Positions 1 through 8,954 of a stretch of DNA of 64,000 bases are shown here, piece after piece (positions within the stretch are counted from its first letter, which is position 1; each line of letters opens with the position of its first letter). Source of the DNA: Variovorax sp. Root318D1 (lineage in GTDB: Bacteria; Pseudomonadota; Gammaproteobacteria; Burkholderiales; Burkholderiaceae_C). The stretch covers positions 169,011 to 233,010 of the forward strand of contig NZ_LMCQ01000019.1 in the NCBI RefSeq assembly GCF_001424835.1, written 5' to 3'. The notes beneath the pieces are model-generated. The model was not told the origin of the DNA. It saw only the letters and a program-made list of their open reading frames with translations, and did no database searches. The position numbers were made by a program, and so were the translations under genes.

Positions 1-59
1 CGGCGCCAGAAGCCCGGCACCTTGAGCGCCGCTGCGCTCGGAACGGTCATCGCCGTCAT
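1..59 (-). CDS. ABC transporter permease, DppC-type (partial, N-terminus only)
   Basis: Only the first 19 codons lie in the window, and the gene continues past the left edge. The reading MTAMTVPSAAALKVPGFWR has the form of the cytoplasmic N-terminus that precedes the first membrane helix in DppC/OppC-type permeases. The ATG overlaps the TGA of the upstream permease by 4 bp (ATGA), the usual arrangement of DppB- and DppC-type partners. The call rests mainly on this coupling, because the visible peptide is too short for family assignment. Confidence 0.55.
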   Translation of the reverse strand, partial: MTAMTVPSAAALKVPGFWR

Positions 60-1006
60 ATGTCGCTTGCCTTGATGCGCGGGTCGATCACGGCGTAGAG
101 CACGTCGACCACGAAGTTCACGATGACCACCAGCGCCGCGAGCAGCATCACGCAATTGCGCACCACGATCAGGTCGCGGTTGCTGATGGCTTGGAAGATC
201 AGCCGGCCGAGGCCCGGCAGGTAGAACACGTTTTCCACCACGATGGTGCCGGCCAGCAGTTCGGAAAACTGCATGCCCATGACCGTGACAACCGGAATCA
301 TCGCGTTGCGCAGCACGTGGGTCCAAAGCACGGCGCGCTGCGAAACGCCCTTGGCGCGCGCGGTGCGCACGAAGTCTTCGCGCATCACCTCGAGCACCGC
401 CGAGCGCGTGATGCGCGCGAGGATCGCGGCCTGCACCACCGCGAGCGACAGGGCCGGCAGCAGCAGCGACTTGATGCCCGCGAAGATGCCTTCGCTCCAA
501 CCCTCGAAGCCGCCGGCCGAGAACCATTGCAGCTGAACCGAGAACACCAGGATCAGCAGGATCGCGAACCAGAAATTGGGAATGGCGATACCCACCTGGG
601 TGAGGCCCATCAGGCCGACATCGCCGAGCTTGTTGTGGCGCGCGGCGGCCGTGACGCCCACCAGCAGCGCGAGCACCGTGGTCAAGGCCATCGCGAGCAG
701 CGCGAGGGGTACAGTGAGCGCGAGCCGTTCCAGAATCAGGTCGAGCACCGGCGAGCTGTAGGCGTAGCTGTCGCCCAGGTTGCCCGTCAAAAGGCCGGCA
801 ATCCAGTGCCAGTAACGGGTCCAGGCGGGCTGGTCGAGGCCGAGCTTGGTGGCGAGGGCGGCCACCGCCTCGGGCGCGGCGTCTGGCCCCATGAGCATCT
901 GCGCGGCATTGCCGGGCAGGATCTCCAGGACGAGGAAAACTATGACCGAAGCGCCGATCAACGTGGCGATCAGCGTGGTGAGGCGCTTGAGAATGAACAG
1001 GCTCAT
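56..1006 (-). CDS. ABC transporter permease, DppB/OppB type
   Basis: Inner-membrane permease subunit of a dipeptide, oligopeptide or nickel-type ABC importer. The 316-residue protein starts MSLFILKRL, typical of DppB-type subunits, and has about six hydrophobic helices. The binding-protein-dependent transport signature (the EAA loop that contacts the ATPase) is visible as VRTARAKGVSQRAVLWTHVL. A TTG 36 bp upstream is in frame, but the ATG matches the family N-terminus better. It overlaps the next permease by 4 bp. The solute-binding protein and ATPases are outside the window, so the substrate is unknown. Confidence 0.93.
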   Translation of the reverse strand: MSLFILKRLTTLIATLIGASVIVFLVLEILPGNAAQMLMGPDAAPEAVAALATKLGLDQPAWTRYWHWIAGLLTGNLGDSYAYSSPVLDLILERLALTVPLALLAMALTTVLALLVGVTAAARHNKLGDVGLMGLTQVGIAIPNFWFAILLILVFSVQLQWFSAGGFEGWSEGIFAGIKSLLLPALSLAVVQAAILARITRSAVLEVMREDFVRTARAKGVSQRAVLWTHVLRNAMIPVVTVMGMQFSELLAGTIVVENVFYLPGLGRLIFQAISNRDLIVVRNCVMLLAALVVIVNFVVDVLYAVIDPRIKASDI

Positions 1007-1062
1007 GGGGCGGGGCGCAGCATAACCCGACTCCTGCAACAAGCGTGCCTTGTTCGCGATAA

Positions 1063-1872
<810 letters not shown>

Positions 1873-1923
1873 TTGTTTTTCTCTCCCTCTTTCTCTCGCT
1901 CTCCCGCCCTCTGGGCCGGCTGA

Positions 1924-2556
1924 CTAGGGGGCGGCGGGCGCGCCTCCATCGCCGGGCTCTCGCCGCGGCGGTTTGGGCCGGGGCGGTTTGCTCGTGTGAA
2001 TGATCAAGGTGGCTTTTTCCATCTCGCCCGCCACCAGTGCGGGTGCCGCGTGCAGGGTGCGCGCAATGGCGTCTTCGATGGCTTCGCGCTGTTCCTTCAG
2101 CGGCTTCTTGAGCACCCAGTTGATGACCTCCGACTTCACGCCGGGGTGGCCGATGCCCAGTCGCAGGCGCCAGTAGTCGCCGGTGCCCAGCTGTGCGTGG
2201 ATGTCGCGCAAGCCGTTGTGGCCGGCGTGGCTGCCGCCGAACTTGAGCTTGGCTTGGCCGGGCACCACGTCGAGCTCGTCGTGCACCACGAGGATCTCCT
2301 CGGGCGCAATCTTGAAGAATCGCGCGAGCGCGCCCACCGATTTGCCCGACAGGTTCATGAAGGTCTGCGGTTCCAGCAGCCAGACGCTTTGCCCGCCGAT
2401 GTTCGCGCGTGCCGCGAGGCCGTGATAGCTGCGCTCGGGCGCGAGATTGAGTTTCCAGTCGCGCGCCAGGGCGTCGATCCACCAGAAGCCGGCGTTGTGC
2501 CGGGTGGCTTCGTATTCAGGACCCGGGTTACCGAGGCCGACAAACAACTTGATCAT
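1924..2556 (-). CDS. pth: Peptidyl-tRNA hydrolase
   Basis: Releases tRNA from peptidyl-tRNAs that drop off the ribosome. 210 residues, slightly longer than the usual 190-200 because of a Pro/Arg/Gly-rich C-terminal tail. Family motifs are present: [18 protein letters not shown] near the N-terminus with the catalytic His, HDELD, and GHNGLRDI. The ATG at 2556 was chosen because [12 protein letters not shown] is the standard start; a longer in-frame reading adds 14 atypical residues. It follows rplY on the same strand, separated by a strong hairpin, in the conserved prs-rplY-pth order. Confidence 0.97.
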   Translation of the reverse strand: MIKLFVGLGNPGPEYEATRHNAGFWWIDALARDWKLNLAPERSYHGLAARANIGGQSVWLLEPQTFMNLSGKSVGALARFFKIAPEEILVVHDELDVVPGQAKLKFGGSHAGHNGLRDIHAQLGTGDYWRLRLGIGHPGVKSEVINWVLKKPLKEQREAIEDAIARTLHAAPALVAGEMEKATLIIHTSKPPRPKPPRREPGDGGAPAAP

Positions 2557-2583
2557 GAGGGGAATTATCTCGCCGGCCCCAAA

Positions 2584-2614
2584 GCAAAAGGCCCGCACGA
2601 GGCGGGCCTTTTGC
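2584..2614 (-). terminator. Intrinsic terminator between rplY and pth
   Basis: Perfect 13-bp inverted repeat: GCAAAAGGCCCGC, a 5-nt loop, then GCGGGCCTTTTGC. Read on the minus strand the GC-rich stem ends in a short U tract. It sits 18 bp after the rplY stop and 28 bp before the pth ATG, so it probably ends or attenuates the rplY transcript. The symmetric A/T flanks mean it could also act in the other direction. Confidence 0.8.
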
Positions 2615-2631
2615 AGGGACGCGAAGAGAAT

Positions 2632-3303
2632 TTACTTCTTCGCGGCGGGCTTTGCCGTCTTGGCGGCAGGCTTGCCATTGGCAGCCGGTGCGGCGCCTTC
2701 GGCTGCTGCGGCGCCTTCAGCGGCGGGTGCCGGCTCTTCGGCGACCAGCGGCGGCACGGCCGACACGACGACCGGGTTCAGCTTGCCGTGGCTCACGAAC
2801 TTCACGCCCTTGGGCAACTTGATGTCGTTGACGTGCAGCGTGGCGTTCTTCTTCAGGCCGGAGAGATCGATCTCGATGAACTCGGGCAGGTCGGTCGGCA
2901 GGCAGCTGATCTCGAGCTCGGTCATCACGTGGTTCACGAGGTTGTGGTCGAGCTTGACGGCGTCGGACTCTTCTTCACCCTTGAAGTGGAGCGGCACCTT
3001 CATGTGCAGGCGGGTCTTGGCATCGACGCGCTGGAAGTCGATGTGTTGCACCAGCTGGCGGAACGGGTGGTATTGCACGTCGCGCAGCAAAACCTTGCTG
3101 GTGGCGCCGCCGAGTTCCATTTCGAGGATCGACGAGTGGAAGGCTTCCTTCTTGAGGGCGTGCCACAGCGCGTTGTGATCGAGCTCGATCAGCTGGGGCT
3201 GGCCTTCACCACCGTAGACGATACCGGGCGTCTTGCCCGAGATGCGGAGACGGCGGCTCGCACCCGTGCCCTGCTTTGCGCGCTCAAAAGCGACGAATTT
3301 CAT
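2632..3303 (-). CDS. rplY: 50S ribosomal protein L25/general stress protein Ctc
   Basis: 5S rRNA-binding protein of the large subunit, long (Ctc/TL5) form of 223 residues. The N-terminal L25 domain (about residues 4-95, with [18 protein letters not shown]) is followed by the beta-rich C-terminal TL5 domain (to about residue 185) and a low-complexity Ala/Pro/Lys tail. A clear Shine-Dalgarno AGGAG lies 6 nt before the ATG. It is downstream of prs on the same strand, as in many proteobacteria. Confidence 0.97.
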   Translation of the reverse strand: MKFVAFERAKQGTGASRRLRISGKTPGIVYGGEGQPQLIELDHNALWHALKKEAFHSSILEMELGGATSKVLLRDVQYHPFRQLVQHIDFQRVDAKTRLHMKVPLHFKGEEESDAVKLDHNLVNHVMTELEISCLPTDLPEFIEIDLSGLKKNATLHVNDIKLPKGVKFVSHGKLNPVVVSAVPPLVAEEPAPAAEGAAAAEGAAPAANGKPAAKTAKPAAKK

Positions 3304-3400
3304 AACAACTCCTGTGAGAGTCCACCGCGACCAGTGCGACTCCGGTTCAACAAGGGCGCCGTTCCGTAAAAAAGGAAGGTGGCGCCCGCTTTTTGCTCGG

Positions 3401-4372
3401 TCAGAACAGGTTGTCCTGGTCCGAGAACAAACTCATCACCGACTCGCCCTTGGCAATGCGCTGGATCGTTTCGGCGATCAGCGGTGCCACGGAGAGCTGG
3501 CGAACCTTTCCGCACGCCAGGGCGCCGTCGGAAAGGGGAATAGTGTTGGTCACGACCACTTCGTCGAGCGCGGAGTGGGTGATGCGCTCGATGGCCGGGC
3601 CCGAGAAGATCGGGTGCGTGCAATAGGCGTAGACGCTCTTTGCGCCGCGCTCCTTGAGCACCTCGGCCGCTTTGACCAGCGTGCCGGCGGTGTCGATCAT
3701 GTCGTCCATGATCACGCAGTTGCGGCCATCGATCTCGCCGATCACGTTCATGACCTCGCTCACGTTGGCCTTCGGGCGGCGCTTGTCGATGATGGCGAGG
3801 TCGCAGTTCAGTTGCTTGGCCAGCGCACGTGCGCGCACCACGCCGCCAACGTCGGGCGAAACCACGATCAGGTCTTCGTAGTTCTTCTGGCGCAAGTCGC
3901 CCAAGAGCACCGGCGACGCGTAGATGTTGTCGACCGGAATGTCGAAGAAGCCCTGGATCTGGTCGGCGTGAAGGTCCATGGTGAGCACGCGCTCGACGCC
4001 CACGGTTTCCAGCAGGTTGGCCACCACCTTGGCCGAGATCGGCACGCGGCTCGAGCGCGGGCGGCGGTCTTGGCGGGCATAGCCGTAATAGGGAATCACT
4101 GCGCTGATCCGCTCGGCCGAAGCGCGCTTGAGCGCGTCGACCATGATCAGCAGTTCCATCAGGTTCTCGTTGGTCGGTGCGCAGGTCGACTGCACCACGA
4201 ACACATCGCGTGCCCGCACGTTCTGGTTGATCTCGACGGTGACTTCACCGTCGGAGAAGCGACCCACGCGTGCGGCACCCAGCGAGGTGCCGAGGTTGTG
4301 CGCGATTTCCGCGGCCAGGCCAGGATTGGCGTTACCGGTGAAAACCATGAAATCAGGGTTATTAGCCTGCAT
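3401..4372 (-). CDS. prs: Ribose-phosphate pyrophosphokinase
   Basis: Makes PRPP from ribose 5-phosphate and ATP for nucleotide, histidine and tryptophan synthesis. The 323 residues give the normal family length. Visible signatures: [15 protein letters not shown] near residue 40, the [11 protein letters not shown] segment in the centre, and the PRPP loop [12 protein letters not shown]. It lies downstream of tRNA-Gln and upstream of rplY in the conserved order. The 202-bp leader between the tRNA and the ATG contains four tandem stem-loops, annotated separately. Confidence 0.98.
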   Translation of the reverse strand: MQANNPDFMVFTGNANPGLAAEIAHNLGTSLGAARVGRFSDGEVTVEINQNVRARDVFVVQSTCAPTNENLMELLIMVDALKRASAERISAVIPYYGYARQDRRPRSSRVPISAKVVANLLETVGVERVLTMDLHADQIQGFFDIPVDNIYASPVLLGDLRQKNYEDLIVVSPDVGGVVRARALAKQLNCDLAIIDKRRPKANVSEVMNVIGEIDGRNCVIMDDMIDTAGTLVKAAEVLKERGAKSVYAYCTHPIFSGPAIERITHSALDEVVVTNTIPLSDGALACGKVRQLSVAPLIAETIQRIAKGESVMSLFSDQDNLF

Positions 4373-4454
4373 GAGCGCGTCCCGGCAGTGCGAATTGGCT
4401 TTTAGGAAGCCGCCAAAGAGTTTGAATCGTGGCGACCCAGGGGCCGCCGATTAT

Positions 4455-4562
4455 TGCAGCGGGTGGGCTGCAAAAGAAGCACTGCGGCCGGTGGGCCGCA
4501 GTTTGAAGCGCTGCGGCGGTTAAACCGCAGCCTGAAGAGCGCTGCGGCGGGTGAGACCGCAG
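4455..4562 (-). repeat. Four tandem stem-loop repeats in the prs leader
   Basis: Four short inverted repeats in a row at 4455-4472, 4482-4501, 4511-4530 and 4542-4562. The last three share near-identical arms (CTGCGG...CCGCAG) with variable loops and are joined by related spacers containing TGAAGAGC/TTTGAAGC. The period is about 27-31 bp. The array lies between tRNA-Gln and prs, so it would be transcribed in the operon. It could separate the tRNA 3' end from the prs message (RNase processing site), block exonucleases, or regulate prs translation. No T tract follows, so simple termination is unlikely. Confidence 0.75.
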
Positions 4563-4574
4563 CCTGAAAAGATT

Positions 4575-4651
4575 TGGCAGGGGAGAAAGGATTCGAACCT
4601 TTGCATGCTGGAATCAAAATCCAGTGCCTTAACCAACTTGGCGACTCCCCT
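4575..4651 (-). tRNA. tRNA-Gln (anticodon TTG)
   Basis: 77 nt including an encoded CCA. The acceptor arms AGGGGAG and CTCCCCT pair fully. The anticodon stem CTGGA/TCCAG holds the loop TTTTGAT with anticodon TTG. The T arm contains GGTTCGAATCC. It is on the same strand as ispE and prs, 69 bp downstream of the ispE stop, matching the conserved ispE-tRNA-Gln-prs arrangement. Confidence 0.97.
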
Positions 4652-4720
4652 ACACGGGTCGATGGTTTTCACCACCAACCGACATATGTCGCGTCGGACC
4701 CATGACGATCCGACCTATCT

Positions 4721-5611
4721 TCAGGTCGCCCATCCCCAAAGTGGATGAACGGCCAGGTTGCTGCATTGGCGAACCTGCCAGCCCGCTGGGGCCTCGGCCA
4801 GTTCCGCTTTTTGCGGCCCTTGCGGCATTTTCGCGAATACCGAACTTCCGGAGCCGGTCATCCGGGCTTTGAGTCCTTGGGCGCCGAGCCATTCGATGGC
4901 GTCGGAGACCGCGGGGCAAAGCCGCTCTGCAACCGGCTGCAGGTCGTTGTGGCCGAAGTCGAAAACCTTGAAAGCGCTGCTTTCTGGGTCTTGGGCTTCA
5001 AGCTGTTCGCTATCTGCAGCAAAGCCCGAGATTATAGCAACAGGAGTTGCGCGTTGAAGGTCCGGTGCAGAAAAAATTAGCCGGGTATCGAGTCCCTCGG
5101 GTGGCTTGACCACCACGAACCTTGCCGAAGGCACGTTCACGGGGGTGATTTTTTCGCCGATTCCCTCGACCCACGCGTTGCGCCCGTCGAGGAAAAACGG
5201 CACGTCGGCGCCCAGTTTCACGCCGATTTCGGCCAAGCGCGACAGCGGCAGGTTCAGCTTCCACAGCCGGTTCAGGGCCAGCAGGCAGGTCGCGGCATCG
5301 GAAGAACCCCCGCCCATGCCGGCCTGCGCCGGCACCTGCTTGGCAATACCGATGTGGGCACCCTGGCCCGGCGCCGCATGCGCCTGGAGCGCGCGGGCGG
5401 CGCGCAGAACAAGGTCGTCGGCCGGCAGTTCGGTCGTGAGGTCTTCGCGGCTGAGCTGGCCGTCGTGGCGCAACTCGACGTGGAGCGTGTCACACCAGTC
5501 GATCAGCATGAAGACTGACTGCAGCAGGTGGTAGCCGTCTTCGCGCCGGCCGGTGACGTGCAAAAAGAGGTTGAGCTTGGCCGGTGCAGGAAGGTCGTAG
5601 ATCGCCTTCAT
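4721..5611 (-). CDS. ispE: 4-diphosphocytidyl-2-C-methyl-D-erythritol kinase
   Basis: GHMP-family kinase of the non-mevalonate (MEP) isoprenoid pathway; phosphorylates CDP-ME at the 2-hydroxyl. 296 residues. The N-terminus DLPAPAKLNLFLHVTGRR has the family Lys, the ATP loop is PAQAGMGGGSSDAA, and a late glycine motif MTGSGSSVF is present. The ATG at 5611 overlaps the lolB stop as ATGA, which fixes the start and implies translational coupling. An unusually Gln/Ala/Asp-rich insert lies around residues 205-225. Confidence 0.97.
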   Translation of the reverse strand: MKAIYDLPAPAKLNLFLHVTGRREDGYHLLQSVFMLIDWCDTLHVELRHDGQLSREDLTTELPADDLVLRAARALQAHAAPGQGAHIGIAKQVPAQAGMGGGSSDAATCLLALNRLWKLNLPLSRLAEIGVKLGADVPFFLDGRNAWVEGIGEKITPVNVPSARFVVVKPPEGLDTRLIFSAPDLQRATPVAIISGFAADSEQLEAQDPESSAFKVFDFGHNDLQPVAERLCPAVSDAIEWLGAQGLKARMTGSGSSVFAKMPQGPQKAELAEAPAGWQVRQCSNLAVHPLWGWAT

Positions 5612-6129
5612 GACCGTTCGAACACGATGCGCAGGTCCGCCGTGGGGCTGGGGGCTTCGCGGGTGGCCTGCAGGCGACCGTTGGCGATCTGCCCCAGGTC
5701 CGGGCGCCAGCCGGGCACGCGGTCGTCGCGGCCCGCAAGCCAGCCGAAGAGAGCGCCCACGGGGATCGCGGCGCCGGTGGCAGCTTCGATCAGCGCATCG
5801 ACGGATTCGTAGCGCCGAGTCTCGCTGCCATTCTTGAGCAGGGCTTCGCCCGGTGACCAATGCAATTGGGCCAGCGTGCTGCCGATCGGGCTCGTGAGCG
5901 AGAGTTCGCCGGTCTCGGGCGAGCCGCGCAATTCGAACAGGGCGGAGAAGGTTTGCACAGGCTGGCTGTCGATGCGCAGCGACATGCGGCCGCTCCATGC
6001 GTCCGTGCCCTGGGGCCGCGTGCCGCTCGGGAGTTGTGCGCAGCCGGCCGCAAGCAGCAGCGCCGCGACCCCCGCCGCCAGCACGCTGCGGCGGCCACCC
6101 TGAAGCCGGGGGGGGAGCATGGCCGTCAC
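5608..6129 (-). CDS. lolB: Outer-membrane lipoprotein insertion factor LolB
   Basis: Outer-membrane receptor that takes lipoproteins from LolA and inserts them into the outer membrane. 173 residues with a lipoprotein signal; the lipobox ends LAAGC at C30. The LolB-like beta fold follows (WSGRMSLRID, later SPIGSTLAQLHW). The GTG at 6129 overlaps the upstream stop as GTGA and is preferred over the ATG three codons later, though either is possible. It sits between the TPR gene and ispE with 4-bp overlaps on both sides. Confidence 0.93.
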   Translation of the reverse strand: MTAMLPPRLQGGRRSVLAAGVAALLLAAGCAQLPSGTRPQGTDAWSGRMSLRIDSQPVQTFSALFELRGSPETGELSLTSPIGSTLAQLHWSPGEALLKNGSETRRYESVDALIEAATGAAIPVGALFGWLAGRDDRVPGWRPDLGQIANGRLQATREAPSPTADLRIVFERS

Positions 6130-7979
6130 GGCTTGACCCGCAAGCGCTTGAGCGTCTCCTGCAGGGTCTCGTTTTCAGCATCGCTCAACAAGGCCTCCTT
6201 CCAGATCGTGACCGCGCGGTCCTTCTGTCCGGTGGCCCAGAGCACTTCGCCAAAATGCGCGCCGATTTCCGGATCGGGACGGGTCTTGTAGGCCGCCTCG
6301 AGGATGCGAATGGCTTCGGTCGTGTTGCCCAGCCGAAACTCCACCCAGCCCAGGCTGTCGGCGATGAAAGGGTCTCCGGGCGCAAGCTGCACCGCTTTCT
6401 GGATCAGCGTACGCGCCTCGTCGAGGCGGATCTTGCGATCCGCGAAGGAGTAGCCGAGTGCGTTGTAGGCATTCTGGTTCTCGGGCTTGAGCTCGATCAG
6501 CCGGCGCAGCAAGCGCTCCATTTCATCGAGGCGGTTCAGCTTTTCGGCCACCATGGCCTGGTCGTAGACCAGGTCGCTGTCGTTGGGAGCAGCGGCGGAA
6601 GCCTGGGCCAGCATGTCGTAGGCCGCCTGGTATTGCTTGGCGTCGCGCAGCAGTTGCACTTCGGCAAGGAATTTCTGCTTCTTGTCCTCTGCCGTGCGCT
6701 CGGGCAGGCCGCGCACGAGTTCGCGCGCCTGGGGCAGCTTGCCCTGGCGCGCCAGGAGGCCCGCGCGGCGCGTCTGCGCAACAACCAGTTCGTCGGTGCT
6801 GTCGACGCGTGCAAGCCAGCGCTCCGCGGCCGTGAAGTCCTTGCGGCGTTCCGCCAACTGCGACAGAACGAGGAAGGCCTGCGTGGTGCCACGCTGGCGA
6901 TCTTCCGCATCTTTCTGGTTGGGCGCCAGATCGACATAGCGCTTGAGCGACGTTTCGGCCGCCGCGTCCTGTCGAGCCTGGGCCTGGAGGCTGCCGAGCA
7001 GCAGCCACGGCTCGGCCAACTCCGGCCGGGACGTGGTGAGCGCCTGCAATTGCGCGGTGGAATCGGCGTAGCGGCGGTTTTCGACCAGCACGCGTGCGTA
7101 GGCAATGCGCAGGTCGGGCGAGGCCTTGGGGTTGTTGGCCAGATGGCGCGTGACGATCGGTTCGGCGAGCGGCTGGCCGGGGTCGATCATCTCGAGTGCC
7201 AGCGCGGCGGGCGCGTCTGACGCGGGGTCGATCTGCTGGCCCTTGAATGCGGCGTCCAGCGCACCGGAGGTGTCGCCCGCATTCAGGCGCAGGCGCCCGA
7301 CTGTCGCCCAAGCCAGTCCGCCTGTGGTGGGACTCTTGAGCTCGTCCACCAGGGCCTGCTCGACCACCGACGCAGCCAGCTTCTTGTCGGAGGCGCGCGA
7401 ATAATTGCGCGCGATCACCGCCATCAGCATCGGCCTTTCGATCTGTGGCGTGGCCGCGATCTCGGCGCGCAGTGGCGCGACGGTTTCACCGATGCGATTG
7501 AGCGCAATCAGGATCTGAAGTTCGATGCGGCGTGCATCGCGCGAGTTGGGCAGCGTTTCCTGCCACGCACGGGCGGCCGCCAGGGCCGCGTCGCCTGAGC
7601 GCGATTGCAGGGCGATTTCGACCGCGCGCTGGAACAGCTTTCCGTCGCGCAGCCGCCGGGCCGCGTCGAGCACCAGCGCATAGCCCGATCCCGGATCGCC
7701 GGAGCGCGTGGTCATCTCGCCCATCAGGATCTCGTAGAACAGTTGCGCAGTCAGGGCCGAGGGCTGCGCGGCGGGTTCGCTCGCGGACTTTGCGTCGGCT
7801 GCCTTTACGGCGGGTGCCGGAGCAGGCCTTGTTCCCGGCCGAGATGGTGTCGGCCGCTCGATGATGGGGGCCGGACTCTTGGGCGCGGCGGGGTCGGAGG
7901 TTTGCGCTTGAACGGCGCAAGCCAGCAAGACGAGAGACGCGGCCGCCGCAAGGCGGTGTCGGCGGAGCGATGGAATCAT
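6126..7979 (-). CDS. Exported tetratricopeptide repeat protein
   Basis: 617-residue protein upstream of lolB, where many gammaproteobacteria and betaproteobacteria carry a TPR gene. Residues 1-26 form a signal peptide ending AVQAQ, followed by a Pro/Ala/Lys-rich linker to about residue 60. The remainder is a helical superhelix of TPR units; the clearest are near the C-terminus ([17 protein letters not shown] and [16 protein letters not shown]). It is probably periplasmic or outer-membrane associated and involved in protein-protein contacts. The ATG at 7979 was chosen because it begins the signal peptide; an upstream TTG adds six residues. Divergent from mutM. Confidence 0.9.
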   Translation of the reverse strand: MIPSLRRHRLAAAASLVLLACAVQAQTSDPAAPKSPAPIIERPTPSRPGTRPAPAPAVKAADAKSASEPAAQPSALTAQLFYEILMGEMTTRSGDPGSGYALVLDAARRLRDGKLFQRAVEIALQSRSGDAALAAARAWQETLPNSRDARRIELQILIALNRIGETVAPLRAEIAATPQIERPMLMAVIARNYSRASDKKLAASVVEQALVDELKSPTTGGLAWATVGRLRLNAGDTSGALDAAFKGQQIDPASDAPAALALEMIDPGQPLAEPIVTRHLANNPKASPDLRIAYARVLVENRRYADSTAQLQALTTSRPELAEPWLLLGSLQAQARQDAAAETSLKRYVDLAPNQKDAEDRQRGTTQAFLVLSQLAERRKDFTAAERWLARVDSTDELVVAQTRRAGLLARQGKLPQARELVRGLPERTAEDKKQKFLAEVQLLRDAKQYQAAYDMLAQASAAAPNDSDLVYDQAMVAEKLNRLDEMERLLRRLIELKPENQNAYNALGYSFADRKIRLDEARTLIQKAVQLAPGDPFIADSLGWVEFRLGNTTEAIRILEAAYKTRPDPEIGAHFGEVLWATGQKDRAVTIWKEALLSDAENETLQETLKRLRVKP

Positions 7980-8051
7980 CGAACCATAATAATCCAAGCT
8001 TTTGAGCCAGCATTACGTGGGGCTTCGTCGCAGCCCGGAGATTTCAATTTC

Positions 8052-8864
8052 ATGCCTGAGCTTCCAGAAGTCGAAGTGACGCGGCGCGGTTTTGCCGAAC
8101 GCATCGCCGGTGCACGCATCGATGCGGCCCGCCTCGGCAAGCCCCTGCGTTGGGCGCTGATGGTCGCACCCGAAGCGCTGGCCGGGCGCCGGGTGCTGCA
8201 AGTGCGCCGGCGCGGCAAGTACCTGCTGATCGACCTGGACCGCGGGCTGCTGCTGCTGCACCTGGGCATGTCGGGCAGCCTGCGCTTCGACGCGGCGCTT
8301 CCCGCACCCGGGGTTCACGACCACTTCGACCTGGTCACCGACCGCGGCACGCTGCGGCTCAACGATCCGCGCCGCTTCGGTGCCGTGGTCTACGTGGAGG
8401 ACGAGGCGGCGCCCTGGGCCATCAAGCTGCTCGGCGGCCTCGGCATGGAGCCGCTGGGCGACGCGTTCGATCTGGATGCGTTTCATGCCGGCCTTCGCAA
8501 GCGCCGGACGGCAGTCAAGCAGGTGCTGCTCGCCGGCGACGTGGTGGTGGGCGTCGGCAACATCTATGCGTCCGAGGCGCTGTTTCAGGCGGGCATCCGG
8601 CCGACGCTTTCGGCTGCGCGGATTAGCCGGCCGCGCGCTGCCAAGCTCCATGCGGCAGTGCGCGAAATATTGGCCAGGGCAGTGGAAAAGGGCGGCAGCA
8701 CGCTGCGCGACTTCTCCAACGTCGACGGGCAGAACGGCTACTTTCAACTCGAAGCCACGGTTTATGGCCGGGCAGGTGAGCCCTGTCGGGTCTGCGCAAC
8801 GCCGATCCGACAGCTGCGCCAGGGCCAGCGTTCGACTTACTATTGCCCAAATTGTCAAAAATAG
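8052..8864 (+). CDS. mutM: Formamidopyrimidine-DNA glycosylase
   Basis: Excises 8-oxoguanine and formamidopyrimidines from DNA (GO system). 270 residues, normal length. The mature N-terminus after Met removal is P2-E3, the catalytic proline and glutamate; K56 is the conserved lysine. The helix-two-turn-helix region includes [13 protein letters not shown]-terminal zinc finger uses C245, C248, C265 and C268. It lies two genes upstream of mutY, the other GO-system glycosylase. Confidence 0.98.
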   Translation: MPELPEVEVTRRGFAERIAGARIDAARLGKPLRWALMVAPEALAGRRVLQVRRRGKYLLIDLDRGLLLLHLGMSGSLRFDAALPAPGVHDHFDLVTDRGTLRLNDPRRFGAVVYVEDEAAPWAIKLLGGLGMEPLGDAFDLDAFHAGLRKRRTAVKQVLLAGDVVVGVGNIYASEALFQAGIRPTLSAARISRPRAAKLHAAVREILARAVEKGGSTLRDFSNVDGQNGYFQLEATVYGRAGEPCRVCATPIRQLRQGQRSTYYCPNCQK

Positions 8865-8922
8865 TGCTTCGGACCGGCGCGTTCGAATATCCTGCACACG
8901 GTTGCTTCACAGCTTGCGATGC

Positions 8923-8945
8923 TATATTTGTAAGTTGTTTCTTAC
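8923..8945 (+). promoter_or_regulatory. Extended -10 element and inverted repeat before the dynamin-like gene
   Basis: TATATT at 8923-8928 is preceded by TGC, an extended -10 pattern. An inverted repeat GTAAG-TTGTTT-CTTAC (8930-8945) overlaps the expected start of transcription. This AT-rich patch stands out in a GC-rich region. It is a plausible promoter with an operator. The gene's TTG start is 9 nt beyond the repeat. Confidence 0.45.
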
Positions 8946-8954
8946 ATATTCCCT

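Noticed and set aside
3354-3394. GGGCGCC...GGCGCCC hairpin with T5 between rplY and prs
   Set aside because: The T tract is on the plus strand while both genes are on the minus strand; it may attenuate antisense transcripts, but it does not support a terminator for prs.
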